From positions 15,585,195-15,649,194 of the forward strand of contig NC_047068.1 in NCBI RefSeq assembly GCF_902459465.1: a stretch of DNA of 64,000 nucleotides, in the 5' to 3' direction. Below, one piece after another: positions 46,815 through 59,200 of this stretch; the first letter of the stretch is position 1; the number at the start of each line of letters is the position of its first letter. A program made the position numbers and the translations under genes. This DNA comes from Asterias rubens (lineage: Eukaryota; Echinodermata; Asteroidea; Forcipulatida; Asteriidae). The notes beneath the pieces were generated by a model. That model saw only the letters and a program-made list of their open reading frames with translations. It was not told where the DNA came from and made no database searches.

Positions 46815-46975
46815 CACATGTTGAAGCAATGTGCTCACATGTTAAAGCAAGGTCCTCCTGCATTAAAGCAATGTGCTCACTTGTTAAAGCATGTTCTCCT
46901 GCATTAAAGCAATGTGCTCACTTGTTACAGCAATGTGTGCTCACATGTTAAAGCAATAGGCATTAAAGCAATGTG
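46815..46975. repeat. Short minisatellite, unit about 21-43 bp
   Basis: 'gcaatgtgctcac(a/t)tgttaaa' alternates with 'gcatgttctcctgcattaaa'-type units for about 160 bp. Confidence 0.75.
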
Positions 46976-47215
46976 CGTGGCACCAAAGTGGTCGCACAAC
47001 TGTTTTTAATATGCACAAGACTTGCACAGTTCATTAGTTTCCAATGATTTATAGCACTTGAATAGCAAGGTAAACATTTTCATGGTCTTACTATAGCTTA
47101 CTCCAATGGTCACACAAACACTGGTGTTGGGTTGGCTGGAGACACAAACTGTGCAACCCATAGCTGTGGGTGTGAACATTTGTTCATATCTCTTCTCAGA
47201 AACAACAGGCCTGGA

Positions 47216-47373
47216 ATTCACACAGGACAATCAGGTCATGTTCTCCATTGCCCCTTATCTTGGCCTTGGTGCCCCTTCAAAAGTTTCCCATCGACTTGAA
47301 AATTTTCCATTAGAAGTGCCCTTTGCAAAATGAAAATGGCCCTGCCCTTTCAACGATAAACGTTCCAAGCCTC
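47216..47373. mobile_element. Short CAGGCCTGGAATT-ended MITE
   Basis: The left end CAGGCCTGGAATT is inverted on the right as AGGCTTGGAACG. Internal 'ttggccttggtgccccttca' matches the long copy at 8309-9254 ('ggccttggtg' on its other strand). Confidence 0.6.
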
Positions 47374-47596
47374 AAACAGATGTTTTTAAAATCTAACAGT
47401 CACATTGAACAAATTAAGAAGCAGGTATTCTGGTAGCTTTGTGCAGCAGGGATTATTGGTTGCTATTAACATTATATCAACGCTCATCGATGCACACAAA
47501 CATCATTAAGTACTACTTTGGAAAGGTCTTCAGAAATTACTCTTAAAAAATACTGATATATTTCACAATGGTTATACATTTGGCAGTTCATGTTAA

Positions 47597-47949
47597 AGAC
47601 AGTGGACACTATTGGTAATTGTCAAGGATTAGTCTTTACAGTTGGTGTAACTCAACAAATTTGAGCTCAATCGGACGTTGAAGTTGCGAGATAATAATGA
47701 AAGAAAAAGAAACCCTTGTCACACGAAGTTGTGTGCTTTCTGATGCTTGATTTCGAGACCTCAAATTCTAAACTTGAGGTCTTGAAATCAAATTCGTGGA
47801 AAATTACTCCTTTCTCGAAAACTACGTCACTTCAGAGGGAGCAGTTTCTCACAATGTTTAATACTATCAACCTCTCCCCATTACTTGTAATCAGGAAAGT
47901 TTTTATGATAATAATTATTTTGAGTAATTACCAATAGTGTCCACTGCCT
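47597..47949. mobile_element. TTAA-flanked MITE, intact copy
   Basis: TTAA at 47593-47596 and 47950-47953. Ends 'agacagtggacactattggt' and inverse 'aggcagtggacactattggt'. Internal palindrome around 'gacctcaaattctaaacttg'. 353 bp. Confidence 0.88.
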
Positions 47950-48489
47950 TTAATGTTTATTTTACCGTCATTCTATTACATGTAGCACTCTTCAGAGAGG
48001 TAAACATTTGTTATTCAGAATAATGTTGAATGAAGAGTAGTATAGAGCCTTAAGTGTTCATATACACAAGTCTAGATTATTTTGGAACAATTGAACTTTG
48101 GATTTTCAGAAAATATACAAACACAAAAAGTTTTAATTCACAATAAAGGAATGGAATGGCGTTGGTTTTTGAGACTTATATAGAGGTATGCCAAGAAATA
48201 AAGGTTCGTTTTCAAAACTTAATACTTATTCAAGTGTGCTCAAGTAAAAGGTTGGTTTTATACTTTACGGGAAAGTAATAATGCAAAGTAATAATGCTTT
48301 GCTTTTATAAAACAAAAACTATAAAACAAAAACAGGTTGTAAAACAGGCCATGGCCAAGAGCTAATTTCCCAACAGTTACTACTGCCCTACATGTATGTT
48401 TCCTTAAAAAGTTTTACTCCCTGATGTGCACTGCACCGTAACAGGAACCAGCATTTCCCAACAGATCCAGCAATGGATATATCGTACAT

Positions 48490-48725
48490 AACAGACACGA
48501 CTTATGCATGACTTACACAAGAGTCTGACTTAGGCCTGACTTAAGTTGACTCACAAAACACTCAGGCTTGAGTCAGGCTTGCCTGATACAGGACTTTAGC
48601 TTGACTCATATAAGGTTAAGACTTCGGCAAGTTTGGTTGACGTATTTTGATTCCCACAATAATTAGACTTGACTCATACAAGATTTAGGCTTGCCTCACT
48701 CCAGCGTTTGGTTTAACTATACACT
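48490..48725. repeat. Degenerate GACTTAGGCTTGACTCA repeats
   Basis: About ten imperfect units of 18-24 bp around 'ttaggcttgactcat'. Weak minisatellite. Confidence 0.5.
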
Positions 48726-49493
48726 AAATCGGTACTGAATCAAACAAAGTTCAGGAAAAAATCAAGTTTTAGGATTTTGAAGGATTTGGGTATGGGTATT
48801 GTAAGTCACAAATCTGAGGTCACTGTATCATTACCTGTACATAAAAATGGAAAACGCACTATGAAAAATATACTCGATATTTGTAGAACTTCCATACATT
48901 ATATGTACATGTACACATAGCTGACCATTATTGCTTGTGCCCAACTGTTACAAGATGAGGTACATGTGTCTAAACCATATCCAATCCATTTTGTTTTCAC
49001 AAGCATGACAAGAGATACAAAACTTTATATATGGTCAAGTACAGTACAAACACCTACGAAAGAATACTTAAAATTTAGCTTCAATTACAAATACACTGAA
49101 AGAATGATAATCAATTTACATTTACACTACATAAATGATGGGTGTCTACTGTTTTGAAGGGTAGATTTACTATGTCTGACTGCATGCCATCATGTGATGA
49201 ATGCATTAACAATAACACACTTACGGTTATTATGTGAAATTGGGTTGTGAATACACAAGACTGTACTTGCACAACAAATATGGAATGTCACTTTGACGTG
49301 GCAGAAGCACACTTTTTAAAGTTGAAGAGCTCACTCAATATTTCCATATCCAACCCCCTCCATTACCCCATTCGAAAGCTCCATTCTTACCCCCAACTAA
49401 TCCCCCAAAACTCTCGAAATATTCATTAATAAAAATTTAACACATATTTCTTAAAATACTTATTGAGTTGGAATTGACAAATAAAACAGACTA

Positions 49494-49704
49494 AGGCCCA
49501 ATTTCATAGAGCTGCTAAGCACAAAAATTTGCCTAGCATGAGTTTTCTTTGAATTTCCATTTGTTGCATATTGCTGGTTACTGGTATTCAGCTGTTGTTT
49601 GCTTATATCACGTAGAAATTTTGTTGGTAATCCTGTTTTTATCAAGGCAAACATTTCATACTTAAAGCAATTTTTGTGCTTAGCAGCTCTATGAAATCAG
49701 GCCC
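49494..49704. mobile_element. Foldback element, intact copy of the CATAGAGCTGCTAAGCA family
   Basis: The left end 'ggcccaatttcatagagctg' is matched by the right end 'cagctctatgaaatcaggcc'; subterminal 'ctaagcacaaaaatttgcct' is inverted as 'gcaatttttgtgcttag'. 211 bp, non-coding. Confidence 0.8.
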
Positions 49705-50339
49705 TGTATGGAAGGTAAATCAACCAAGAAGCAGTATACTTCACAAGGATACAACTATACGTGAAGCAACAATGAAGGAAACACATACATTTGTTTGTTT
49801 TTACCCATTGTTTTAAAGTACGTAGATCGATACGTATCCAGGCATTATGCAGGTGTACATCTATCTATACACGTACACCTGCACAACCTATAGGTGAAAA
49901 TTTCATTTCAAAAAGTGGTAGCATTTTTGAGATATCGCAGGACGAGTAGTTTGTAATTGGAAAACACAAACTGGCAGAAACAATTCTCAGATTCAAATTT
50001 CTGGGGACAAAACTAATACATTTCTTTTTGCCTTAACCACATTACTTAAAAATAAAATGACTCTCAAAATGCTGCATACTATCGAAAGATAAGTCCTACT
50101 ATTAACTAAGTAAGTGTTTATTGCCATTTTAAGATTGATCATCAAACGTATACCTTCCCTTAAACATATACAACATTGCAAACAAATTACTGGTTAAACA
50201 AACTCATGGCTTTAGCTTGGTTGTCTGTCACCTTCTGGGCCCAATTTCATAAAGCTGCTTAAAGCAAAGTATAGTTGCATTTCACATGGTGCATATGAAG
50301 TGGTATTTTGGTTGGTTATCTTATAATAGTGGCTTCAAG

Positions 50340-51520
50340 TTCTTATCTAGCGCTCATATCCGTCACTCAGTGACGTTCAAGGCGATTCAACATTCAGTAT
50401 TTTCCAGCACGATATTATGAAGCTTGAAGTACATATGAGACCAATTCCTTTACAAATAGCACCATGCAATGGCTTACAAGATGCTGTGGCACAATATGCA
50501 GCTACTCAAATCAGGAACACCGGGGCAAACCTCTGCTCTTTTTGATAAGTACACTTCGTTCTTTTATGTGCATTATACATATAGTGTACTTGTAACACAC
50601 ACAACTTTAAGTCCCATCCGAAGGACAGAGCGTCATGGTTAAGTGTCTTGCTTTTAAGGACACAAGTCTCACAACCTGGGCTCGAACCCTAACTCTGTTG
50701 AACAGAAACATCAGGGCCCAATTTCTTAGAGCTGCTAAGCACAAAAATTTGCTTAGCATGAAATTTGTTCCTTGTTTAAAACAGGATTACCAACCAAATT
50801 TCCACTTATTGCATTCAGCTGTTGTTTGCTGAATTTATCCTGAAAATCATAGTAGCTATATGAAATTGGGCCCAGGGGTCGATTTCACAAAGAGTTAGGA
50901 CTAGTCCTAACTTAGGACTAGTCCTAAGAGATATCAAAAACGTACAGCTAGTCCTAAGTTAGGACTAGTAACTCGTCTTAACTCAAGATAAGTCTAGTCC
51001 TAACTCTTTGAGAAATCCACCCCAGAGCTCTCTAGTTCCGGCGTTCTTATCCGCTTAGAACCTAATTGTGCCAAGCATAATTTTGTTGAGCTTAGCAACT
51101 ATTTGTCCGCAGCTCTATGAAATTTGGTCCCAGGGGCCAATTTCATAGAGAATATTGCTTGAAAATTTTCTGCTAAGCAGAAATCTGCAGGATATGAGTC
51201 ACAAGTTGTATTGTGACATGGTAGTTTGGCTGGTAACCTTATCCGAACCCACACACTGTTGACACAGAAACACCAGAGCTCGAGTCTGCACTCTTATCCA
51301 CTTAGAAATTAATTGTGCTAAGCAAGTGTTGTGCTTTGCTACTTTTGTGCCTAAGCAGCTCAACGAAATTGGGCCTTGGGGTGAATTTCACAAAGAGTCT
51401 TATCTCGACAAGTTGGACAAGTAGGAGTAGGACAAGCCTCAAGTTTTGAATAACTTCTAAAGAGTCCAAGGACTAATCTTAAGTTAGGACTATCTTTCTG
51501 AAATCGACCCCTGGACGTTA
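50340..51520. mobile_element. Nested cluster: SINE family 3 split by two foldback elements
   Basis: A minus-strand SINE runs from its tail (about 50345, 'tctagcgctcatatccgtca') to 'ctgttgaacagaaacatcag' (50714). It is interrupted by a CATAGAGCTGC foldback (50715-50875) and a GTCGATTTCACAAAG element (50880-51024), and resumes as 'agctctctagttccggcgtt' (51026). Further right, a second foldback (about 51135-51370) itself contains a SINE piece (51245-51300), and another GTCGATT-type element follows (51373-51512). Confidence 0.6.
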
Positions 51521-51544
51521 AGAAAGGAATGGGAGTAGATGTGA

Positions 51545-54500
51545 TTACTGAGATTGAGAGTGAGCTTCAGGGTCTTCCCATCTAGGGTGATCATGATGTC
51601 GATCCATCTGCACAATCTTAACATGAACGGCTTGTAGTTGAACATTCTGAGGAGGTAGAGGGTGCTCCTTGTAGATTACTTTGTCCCCTGGCTGGGGTAC
51701 ATAGTCACCATCGATACTGCAATAAAACCAAAATTCAGCTATTGTAAGAACAGGGCCCAGTTTCTTAGAGCTGCTTGATGAGTTTGAAACCTTTTGTGGA
51801 TTGTTTCTTTTGGCAATGACATGAATCGTTCCTCACTGTGAATGAAGATGTTTGTAATATAATTTACCTGTAGAAGTTTCAGCTTCATTCAGATGCTACA
51901 TGTATGCCAGATTTTTGGCCCCAAACATAAAAAAATAGATTTTTTTTGAGTGAATGGTATTTCAAAGAGTATCACCCACTCTAACGAAAAAACTTTTAAC
52001 TTTTACTTTTAATGGTAAGGAACCATGACAAAAATGTAAAACGTTTCTTATAAAACACATAAGAATTGGTCACATGATATATTGTCGGGATCCCAACAAA
52101 AACTAATTTTGAGCACTTTATTTCACTGCTACTAATAATTGGCGGACTTTTGTCGAGCAATGGCTCAAATGAAGCTTGTAACTTTCTCGACCCCCAAAAA
52201 AATACCTATTGAATTTTAAATCAAATTTTTGGGTCAAATCGCCCAAAAATCTGACATAGCATCTTTAACTTTCTGCTATGCAAACATAAGCAGGATACCA
52301 GACACTATGTTGTGACATGCTACTTTGACTGGTAACCCTATTCTGGTTAGCATGATTTGGTGTGCTTAGCTACTTTTTGTGCTTAAAGGCAGTGGACACT
52401 ATTGGTAATTACTCAAAATAATTATTAGCATCAAATCTTTCTTGGTAACGAGTAATGGGGAGAGGTTGATAGTATAAAACATTGTGAGAAACGGCTCCCT
52501 CTGAAGTGACGTACAGTTTTCGAGAAAGAAGTAATTTTCCACGAATTTGATTTAGAGACCTCAGATTTAGAGTTTGAGGTCTCGAAATCAAGCATCTGGA
52601 AGCACATAACTTCGTGTGACAAGGGTATTTTTTCTTTCATTATTGTCTCGCAACTTCGACACCGATTGAGCTCAAATTTTCACAGGTTAGTTATTTTATG
52701 CATGTTGAGATACACTAACTGTGAAGACTATGTCTTTGACAATTACCAATAGCGTCCAATGTCTTTAAGCAGCTTTATGAAATTGGGCCCTAGCCATGGT
52801 TTAATCAGGTAGATCTGTGTATGCAGTAATAAGTATGTTTGTCTGTTTGTTTGTTTGTTTGTTTGAAGATGATCTTCCCATCAAGGGAACTCGGCAAACT
52901 CCCATAAGAGGATATAAATGCCAAGCTGGCAACAGTCAATCTCGCTCATGTTGGTCACGTGGTTAACAGCGATGATTGTGAACTGCACAAAACAATTGCG
53001 ATTCAGTAACTATACATGTATGTAGACAACAACACTTTTTCTAGCCATTGTGAAATCAGCGGTTAGCTGGGTAGGAATTGAGCCCACAACCTTGGGATTG
53101 CAAGTCCTGCAGTATAACCAGTGAACTAATCATCACCAAATGGCAGAGGATACATTCACATTCAACGAGAGGATTTCACAGACTAAAACATGAAATTTAG
53201 CTTGTTCTTAATCTTTGTGGCTTACCCAGCTAGTGTCAAAGCAATTGACACTTAACCTCCTGTAGGCAGAGAATTCCGCAGATAAGCAGAAACATGAATT
53301 GTCCTTAACATCAGTATTTTTTTTCTCCCATAGCCAGTCTTTATCACTGCCAGCCCTTTTCACTTTATTTGAACAAGTTCCTTTCCGGTCTTAATTCTTC
53401 TAGTGTCCGAGCCAAGGTCATGTACAAATTTGTTTTCCGATCCTGAAAGCGCCATTATTGAACCATCATTAGAGTGTCATCAATCTTAAGTAAAATAGAA
53501 TCCACATGTCGCAAGGGCATTCACTGAATAAATACTCTAGGCTTTTGGAGGTCCATGTACCAAGGCATCACAAGTCAGCAAGATACATTTTGGTTTGGTT
53601 TCAAAGATTTAATTTGTTAATTTGTGAGTTAGAATTTTGAAAACCTCAACAAGCTGGGCATTTTAGGCTCGAAACACAAACACAACAAAGGCACTGCATA
53701 AATATTGACACAGGACATCATAATCAAATTATGTAATTACAATTTCCACTGTTTTTCAGAACGTCTCATGCACATATTTCCAGAAAACCATATATTACCA
53801 TTACCAAGTTCATGTAAATCTGTTGCCAACTCGTTAGCAAGAGGGGTGTCTTTTAGACACCCTATTTTAAAAAAGGTTTTTCAAACACTAGTGACACTTT
53901 GGACACCCAAGTTTTTAAATTTCCAGCAAATTTGGACACCCTTGTCCTGTCTAGAACCTTGCCCCAATAGCCTCCCATTTATGTCATTTTAGAATACAAT
54001 CTTACACAATGAAAGAAAAATATGCATAGTATATTGGTCCAGCATCTTCAAAAAGCTATGAATACATTCATGCACAGTTATTTATAACACTGTCGTGTCT
54101 TTCATGCATACACTCTTGTAGTACTTTAAAAAAAAAAATTAACATTTCACGTAGGCGTCAAAATTATGCCAGGACAGGTACGTGTAGTCAACAACAATTC
54201 TCTGATGTCAAATTTTTGCTGGACTTCCAAGGCACTTTTATTTTTTTAGTAGAGGAATGATTTTAAAACTCGCTGAAAGGCACACAGTTCTCTAACCTAA
54301 TGCTGAGCTCTCTGCCGTTTCGACTGGCTGATTTAACACATTAAATCTAGTATGGAGCATCTGGAAGGTTTGGAGGCCATTATATTTAACTATTAGATGT
54401 GAATTTAATTTTTCAATGAGAAGTCTAGAGACCACCTGCTTGTTTTTCTGTCAATAAAGTCACCGTGGTTTGTAAACAAATGTAGACCCAGTCACTGTAA

Positions 54501-57500
54501 ACTCCCTCATGTTTTCTCTACATATCCAATTTCAAACACTGTGAATTTATAACGGGGTAAAACAAAACTTGTCCTGAACGGAACTTTCTGGAATTTTTTT
54601 GGGGCACGATCCCTTACCGAAACTACTCGACACATACATAAATTTGTGAGTAAGAACACAAACATTTCTTAGATGGAAATTTGCATTGTGAATAGTCCTA
54701 AAGATGGTTTTTAAGATTTGAACTGCCTCAAGCTACCAGGCAATCTCGGTGGTCTAGTTGGTACATGTTGTCAGACACTGCTCTAGAATTGCAAAGGTCG
54801 TGGGTTCGAATCCCACCTGAGTAAATGCCTAGGTGGTTTTTTGTTCACAGACAGACAGAACTTGGAAAAAATGAGTATACAGTGCTAACACACATCGGTG
54901 TATATGGATAAAACCAAAATTAATATATCCTCTGATACCCCAAATCTGCGCATTACAAATATTAACGCAGGCATCTTTCCCACCATGTAACATTTTGTTT
55001 ACAATCACAGTCAAGTTTGTGTCATACATGTAGATCCACACCTGAAGATACTGCTAACCCAAAAAGTTCTACTGCTGCACACATTTTAAAGGCTTTATGT
55101 TCGGCTTCATTCATTAAGCCTGTTATTGCCTTCGCTTGCTCCACAGAGCATCTAAAATGGTGCATCATAACTTGAAATACCAATAGCAAAAAAATGGTGT
55201 ATCAAAACTTGAAATAGGCCTGAAACTCCAACATCTGAGAGGGGGCACATCCCCCCTCAGACTCCCTAGATTGCACCAGAGAGCATCTACAGCTGGAATT
55301 TTCCCGGACCCCACGCCGACAATGTTAGGATTTACAATGTGTCCCCCCCCCCCATCTTTCAAGACAGGACAACCATGGAGGAAGGAAGAGAAGGAGCTCG
55401 AACGACCCGCAAAACCGCAGAGTAACAAAAGAATACTCTGACAATGCCCCTGTCTGGCCAGTGGAAAAAGATAGGAGACCTCCAGCTGGACGGCCAATTA
55501 ACGAGCGGGATTAAATCTCTTTGTACAGAACATGTGGTACCGCAAGTCTGCGCTCTTGCCTGTGTGTAAACTTGAATCATTGGAGACAAGAATTGTGTAT
55601 ATACACGTTTTCATTTACCGTTGTGGTGTTTCACGGAAACATCATGGCATATTTTTACATTTTTTGTGACTTTCCGGTCACTAGCAGTGGTTCAAAATTT
55701 GGGTATTAGCACACGAGGGTGGTTGGTATTCAATTGTGTTTTTCGATTTGGTGAGCACAAGTGTACACAATTTTTATCAGGTCTCAAAAAAGTTGTTTTT
55801 TTTGTATTATATCCGTACGACATACGACACCATAGTTGAGTGAAGAACCAAGTGCGCACGCGCAAACTCACACAAGCCAGGTCGCTCATTGTCTGTGTAA
55901 GGTATGTGGGTGTTTACGAGGTGTCGTTAAACGACCGTGGTACCGCAGGTTCGACTTTTGAAGTCCCTTCGTTCGAGCTCCTTCTCTTCCTTCCTCCATG
56001 GGACAGCATGCTTAATATGGCAGGTTGAGGAGTCAATTTAACAAAAGATGTCATGATTTTAAGAAAATTTATTCAATGGATTAGGCCAGAAAGTGCTCAC
56101 AACGCACCACAGCGCACTTGCTTAGTACTTTGACAAAAACCGGCTACTTAATGTTTTTTCACCTGCTACATGTACGTACTTCAAAAACTGCATGGACAAC
56201 CCTGACCCAAGTGTGTAGAAAAAAAGGCAACATTAGAGGGGCTCCATAGTGACGTTTCTAATCAAAGGCGTGAATTTATGTGACTTCAAATATACGCCGA
56301 CAAATCGGGGTCGTTGCAGAAGACGACAGCGCTTGGGCTTGAAATTCTCCTCTCCGGTTGGTTTTGACATCGGACAAATAAAAAAAAAAACTCAACTTTA
56401 CATATAAGTGACCCCTCCTACTGCTTCCAAGGTTGTATCATAAATTTGGGTGTGATCCCTTGCTTTACGGCAGTTACAGGTTGTATGGCTTCTGACTGGC
56501 ACCCATAACAACGACATAGGGCTAGGATAGCCCAGCTGGTGGTGCACTAACATGTATATCCAAAGGTTGTAGGTTCACATCCCACTCTAATCAATTTGTT
56601 TAATGATTAACCCCAAATAAAGAAAACAAAATTACACACTTTAGCCCCTTTCACACAAGAGCAATTTAGCAAGAGTCCCTTGCTTAACTTTAGCATGGTT
56701 GTACAATAGCAATGTTGAAAAACCTGTTGTCATTTCACATACGGTACATTTTGTAAAGTTTTACAACCAAGCTACATTTTATCAAGGAACCCTTGCTCTC
56801 GTGTGAAAGGGGCTTTAAACATTAAAATATTTACACGGTGTACATGTTATTATACTCACTCTGAGATGTGAAGAAAGATATTATCCGTGCTGCCCTCAAC
56901 GTCTGGTCGGATAAAGCCATGACCTTTACTCTTGGAAAAGTCCACTATGGTGCCGTGTTTGTTGGCACCTTGGGCGGCTAAGCTGGTCCTGCAGGAAACA
57001 TCATGGTCAATATCCAACATTAAGATTCAGACTTTATTTTCTTTTCATAAGGTTTATTGCGAATAGCAAAATATCAATAGAGACGCTGTTGAACCCACAC
57101 AAAGATATCGGCCATGCGTGCGCATGTCGTGCATGACAACATACACCGCGGTAGCAATGCACCATCTGCCTACCCATGACGCATTGCGGTTCTGAATCCC
57201 GATAAACCTTATTACAAGTTGACTTTAGAAAACTACTTAAATATTAAACTATATCAAGCCTTGTTCATCCCAAATCATCCTTTCAAAACACAACATTTGT
57301 ATTTAAAAAAATCAGTATCCGCACTTCATGTGAACCAACATCAGGGATGAGCGTCACTACTGACAAAAAAGCTTGAAAATCTTATCTGAATTTAGGGAGG
57401 TACATTGTATTTTGAAATGATGGTATTGCAACCTTTTTGGTAACCCCTTGGGTTTAGAAGTAAAATAACGGCTACTTTTTTTACCAGGCAGACATAAAAA

Positions 57501-58252
57501 AATACCTGAATTCTGAAAAATTCTGAAATTTCTCATCCCTGCATATTGTTTTATGTGACATTATAAGTAATCAAAAAAGCGCGAATTGAGTAGGGAAAAA
57601 TATAGCGCTCCTGCGTCCCATATCGTACATGGCTCTGTGAATTTTGGGAGGGGGGGGTGGGTTCCACAATACATCAGGGATTGTATAGCTACTATTTTAT
57701 TTACTGGACCTGCACTTTTTTTCTCGGGTCAGAGGTAAGCTTGGGCGATATCGATTTTCTTTATTCACGATATATCGCCGACAATATATCGCGATATTCG
57801 AGATTATCGCGATTAATTAAATTTGACATCATCAGTCTTCAAAATCCCAGTGAAAGTTGTAGAAGAGACAGTCATAGCATAAGAGAGGTGTTCTAATGAC
57901 CTATTTTTCTGTATTTACTCCAAACCTATGGGGTGCAAGATGTCTCAGCTAGGAAATACATTGCGATATTGCGATACTTAGTCGATATCGCGATATATCG
58001 CGATAATCGCGATATTTCGATTTTAAAAAACCGAAATCGTTTCCAAATTAGTATCGCGATATTCGATAATATCGTGGTATCGCCCAAGCTTAGTCAGAGG
58101 AATAGGTTAGTATTATAAGAGCCTGATACTTACATGGATTCTGTTCTTGTTCTCCTTGTAATGATTGGACTAGGAATTAAAAACATTGGGAGACTTCCCT
58201 GACGTTTCTCACAATCTCCTCCACTTTCAACTTGGGTTCCTTCGGCTGCCAT
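51545..58252 (-). CDS. CARHSP1: Cold-shock-domain RNA-binding protein, CARHSP1/CSDC2 type, complete, 3 exons
   Basis: Exons in gene order: 58134-58252 (ATG, 39 codons plus 2 bases), 56860-56988 and 51545-51716 (ends TAA). GT-AG junctions and phases agree; product 139 residues, near the human CARHSP1 length of 147. The family binds mRNA 3' UTRs and single-stranded nucleic acid in the cytoplasm. Exon 1 ends in PIITRRTRTES, matching the human LLTRRTRTFS phosphorylation segment. Exon 2 holds the RNP1 motif SKGHGFI and RNP2 NIFLHIS of the cold-shock fold. Exon 3 continues ISDIDGDYVPQPGDKV and LQAVHVKIV to an acidic, histidine-bearing tail. The minus-strand text AACAAGATGGCAGC at the start codon is a YY1-like core, so a start-site element may overlap the ATG. 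CARHSP1 and its paralogue CSDC2 were not separated. Confidence 0.93.
52387..52764. mobile_element. TTAA-flanked MITE nested in a foldback element
   Basis: TTAA at 52383-52386 and 52765-52768. Ends 'aggcagtggacactattggt' and inverse of 'agacattggacgctattggt'. The sequence on either side ('ctactttttgtgc', then 'gcagctttatgaaattgggc') joins into one continuous CATAGAGCTGC-type foldback, showing that the MITE landed in it. It lies in CARHSP1 intron 2. Confidence 0.88.
52840..53135 (-). mobile_element. (GTTT)n plus SINE family 4 copy
   Basis: A (GTTT) run at 52840-52864 borders 'gaagatgatcttcccatcaa' and 'ccaagctggcaacagtcaat'. The antisense tRNA-like head is at 53070-53130 ('gaattgagcccacaacct'). 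The matching copy is at 61780-62010. Confidence 0.55.
53140..54720. other. CARHSP1 intron 2, no further gene seen
   Basis: Unclassified sequence with a possible degraded copy of the 35620-35775 repeat at 53450-53580. The 95-codon frame at 53705-53992 has no recognisable features. Confidence 0.45.
54733..54935 (+). mobile_element. SINE family 1 copy
   Basis: The head is 'ggtggtctagttggtacatg...gtgggttcgaatcccacc'; the body has 'tgctaacacacatcggtgta'. The A box region has an insertion 'acatgttgtc' relative to other copies. Confidence 0.75.
54940..56480. other. CARHSP1 intron 2, unclassified with G/C-rich patch at 55230-55360
   Basis: The patch has 'gggggcacatccccc' and a run of 10 C. Open frames on both strands up to 110 codons show no family features and no splice logic, so none is called. 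Confidence 0.4.
56484..56600 (+). mobile_element. SINE family 2 fragment
   Basis: 'ttgtatggcttctgactggc', then 'tagcccagctggtggtgca' and 'gtaggttcacatcccactct', the same order as at 38400-38570. Confidence 0.65.
56643..56814. mobile_element. 172 bp MITE (AGCCCCTTTCACAC ends), 45 bp from CARHSP1 exon 2
   Basis: The left end 'agcccctttcacacaagagc' is matched by the inverse right end 'agcccctttcacacgagagc'. Subterminal 'aagggttcctt'/'gagtcccttg' also pair. Short T-rich flanks; target duplication not resolved. Confidence 0.8.
57736..58092. mobile_element. CGATAT-rich MITE in CARHSP1 intron 1
   Basis: The left end 'taagcttgggcgatatcgat' is inverted at the right end ('atcgtggtatcgcccaagct'). Both terminal thirds are packed with 'atcgcgatat' motifs in both orientations; the middle (57830-57940) is ordinary. 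It ends 41 bp from the exon 1 donor. Confidence 0.85.
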
Positions 58253-58820
58253 CTTGTTGGATCTCACAGTACAGCTCTTTACAATCTAAAGTTATTAAGT
58301 TCCTCTGTAAGTACACAAAAAATTGACAAAGCTTGTAAAAATAACAAAGCATTAAGCAGGCCACGAATTAACCCACAGCACCCAAAGCTATTGCCATGGT
58401 GCCCTGTACTTTTTCTGTGGTGCCCTTTGCAAAGTTTCAATACAAGACATTTTCCTCATAGAAGTGCCTCTTTGTTAGCAGAGAAATGTTGTGCTGTGCC
58501 CCTTCAAGAACAAAGTTTAAGACACGTAAAAATTGTATGAAATGTAGCGCTCGATGCCAAAACCAAGCATTTTGTTTGTGACATTTTTTATAACCCAACT
58601 ACGTTTATGTGTTCATTAAAATGAACAAGCTTTAGTCTTGCCCACAATTCAATTCAATGTTTATTGTCCATAAAATGGAAACTTGAAACTAAAACAATAT
58701 TTACAATATAAAACTTATTTATACAAGGCCAAAGGGCATTATCCGAAAATTTAATTCATAAAAGACAAAAAGAAAGAACAAGATTTGTTTTTGTAACTAG
58801 CTTGATGAATGAGTTCAAAG

Positions 58821-58881
58821 TACTTCTAGAAACTATATTTTATAAGGCTCCCACGGGGGAGCCTTATAGTTTCTAGAAGTA
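58821..58881. repeat. Hairpin with TACTTCTAGAAACTAT arms
   Basis: 'tacttctagaaactat' and 'ataaggctccc' on the left are inverted on the right ('gggagccttatagtttctag' 'aagta'), with a 7 bp insertion in the left arm and a 3-4 bp loop. Confidence 0.7.
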
Positions 58882-59200
58882 GAATCAAAGATGACCACTT
58901 TGTGACTTTCTGAACTGGAAATTCTCAAAATGAAAATACATGTGCGAGCTTGTTATGATGTTCTGATATATCTTTACTGTGTGTTTAGGCCTTCCAAGGC
59001 GTTTTCATGCAGTATAAAAACTATAATTTCTGAAGATTCTGAAGATTCACTCTCTGACAATTAGAATTAAGTTAGAATAGAAGTAGAACAAAGGTAGCGC
59101 TAACTACACACAGTACACAAGTGTTAGTGTGACTGTTTTCATGTGTTGGGCTAACTCCAGTCCTACCTAGTAAAAGTAGAACTATGACTATGAGGTTCGT

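Noticed and set aside
55165-55589. Overlapping minus-strand frames of 76-110 codons
   Set aside because: They lie in CARHSP1 intron 2, have no splice logic or recognisable motif, and sit in a GC-rich patch.
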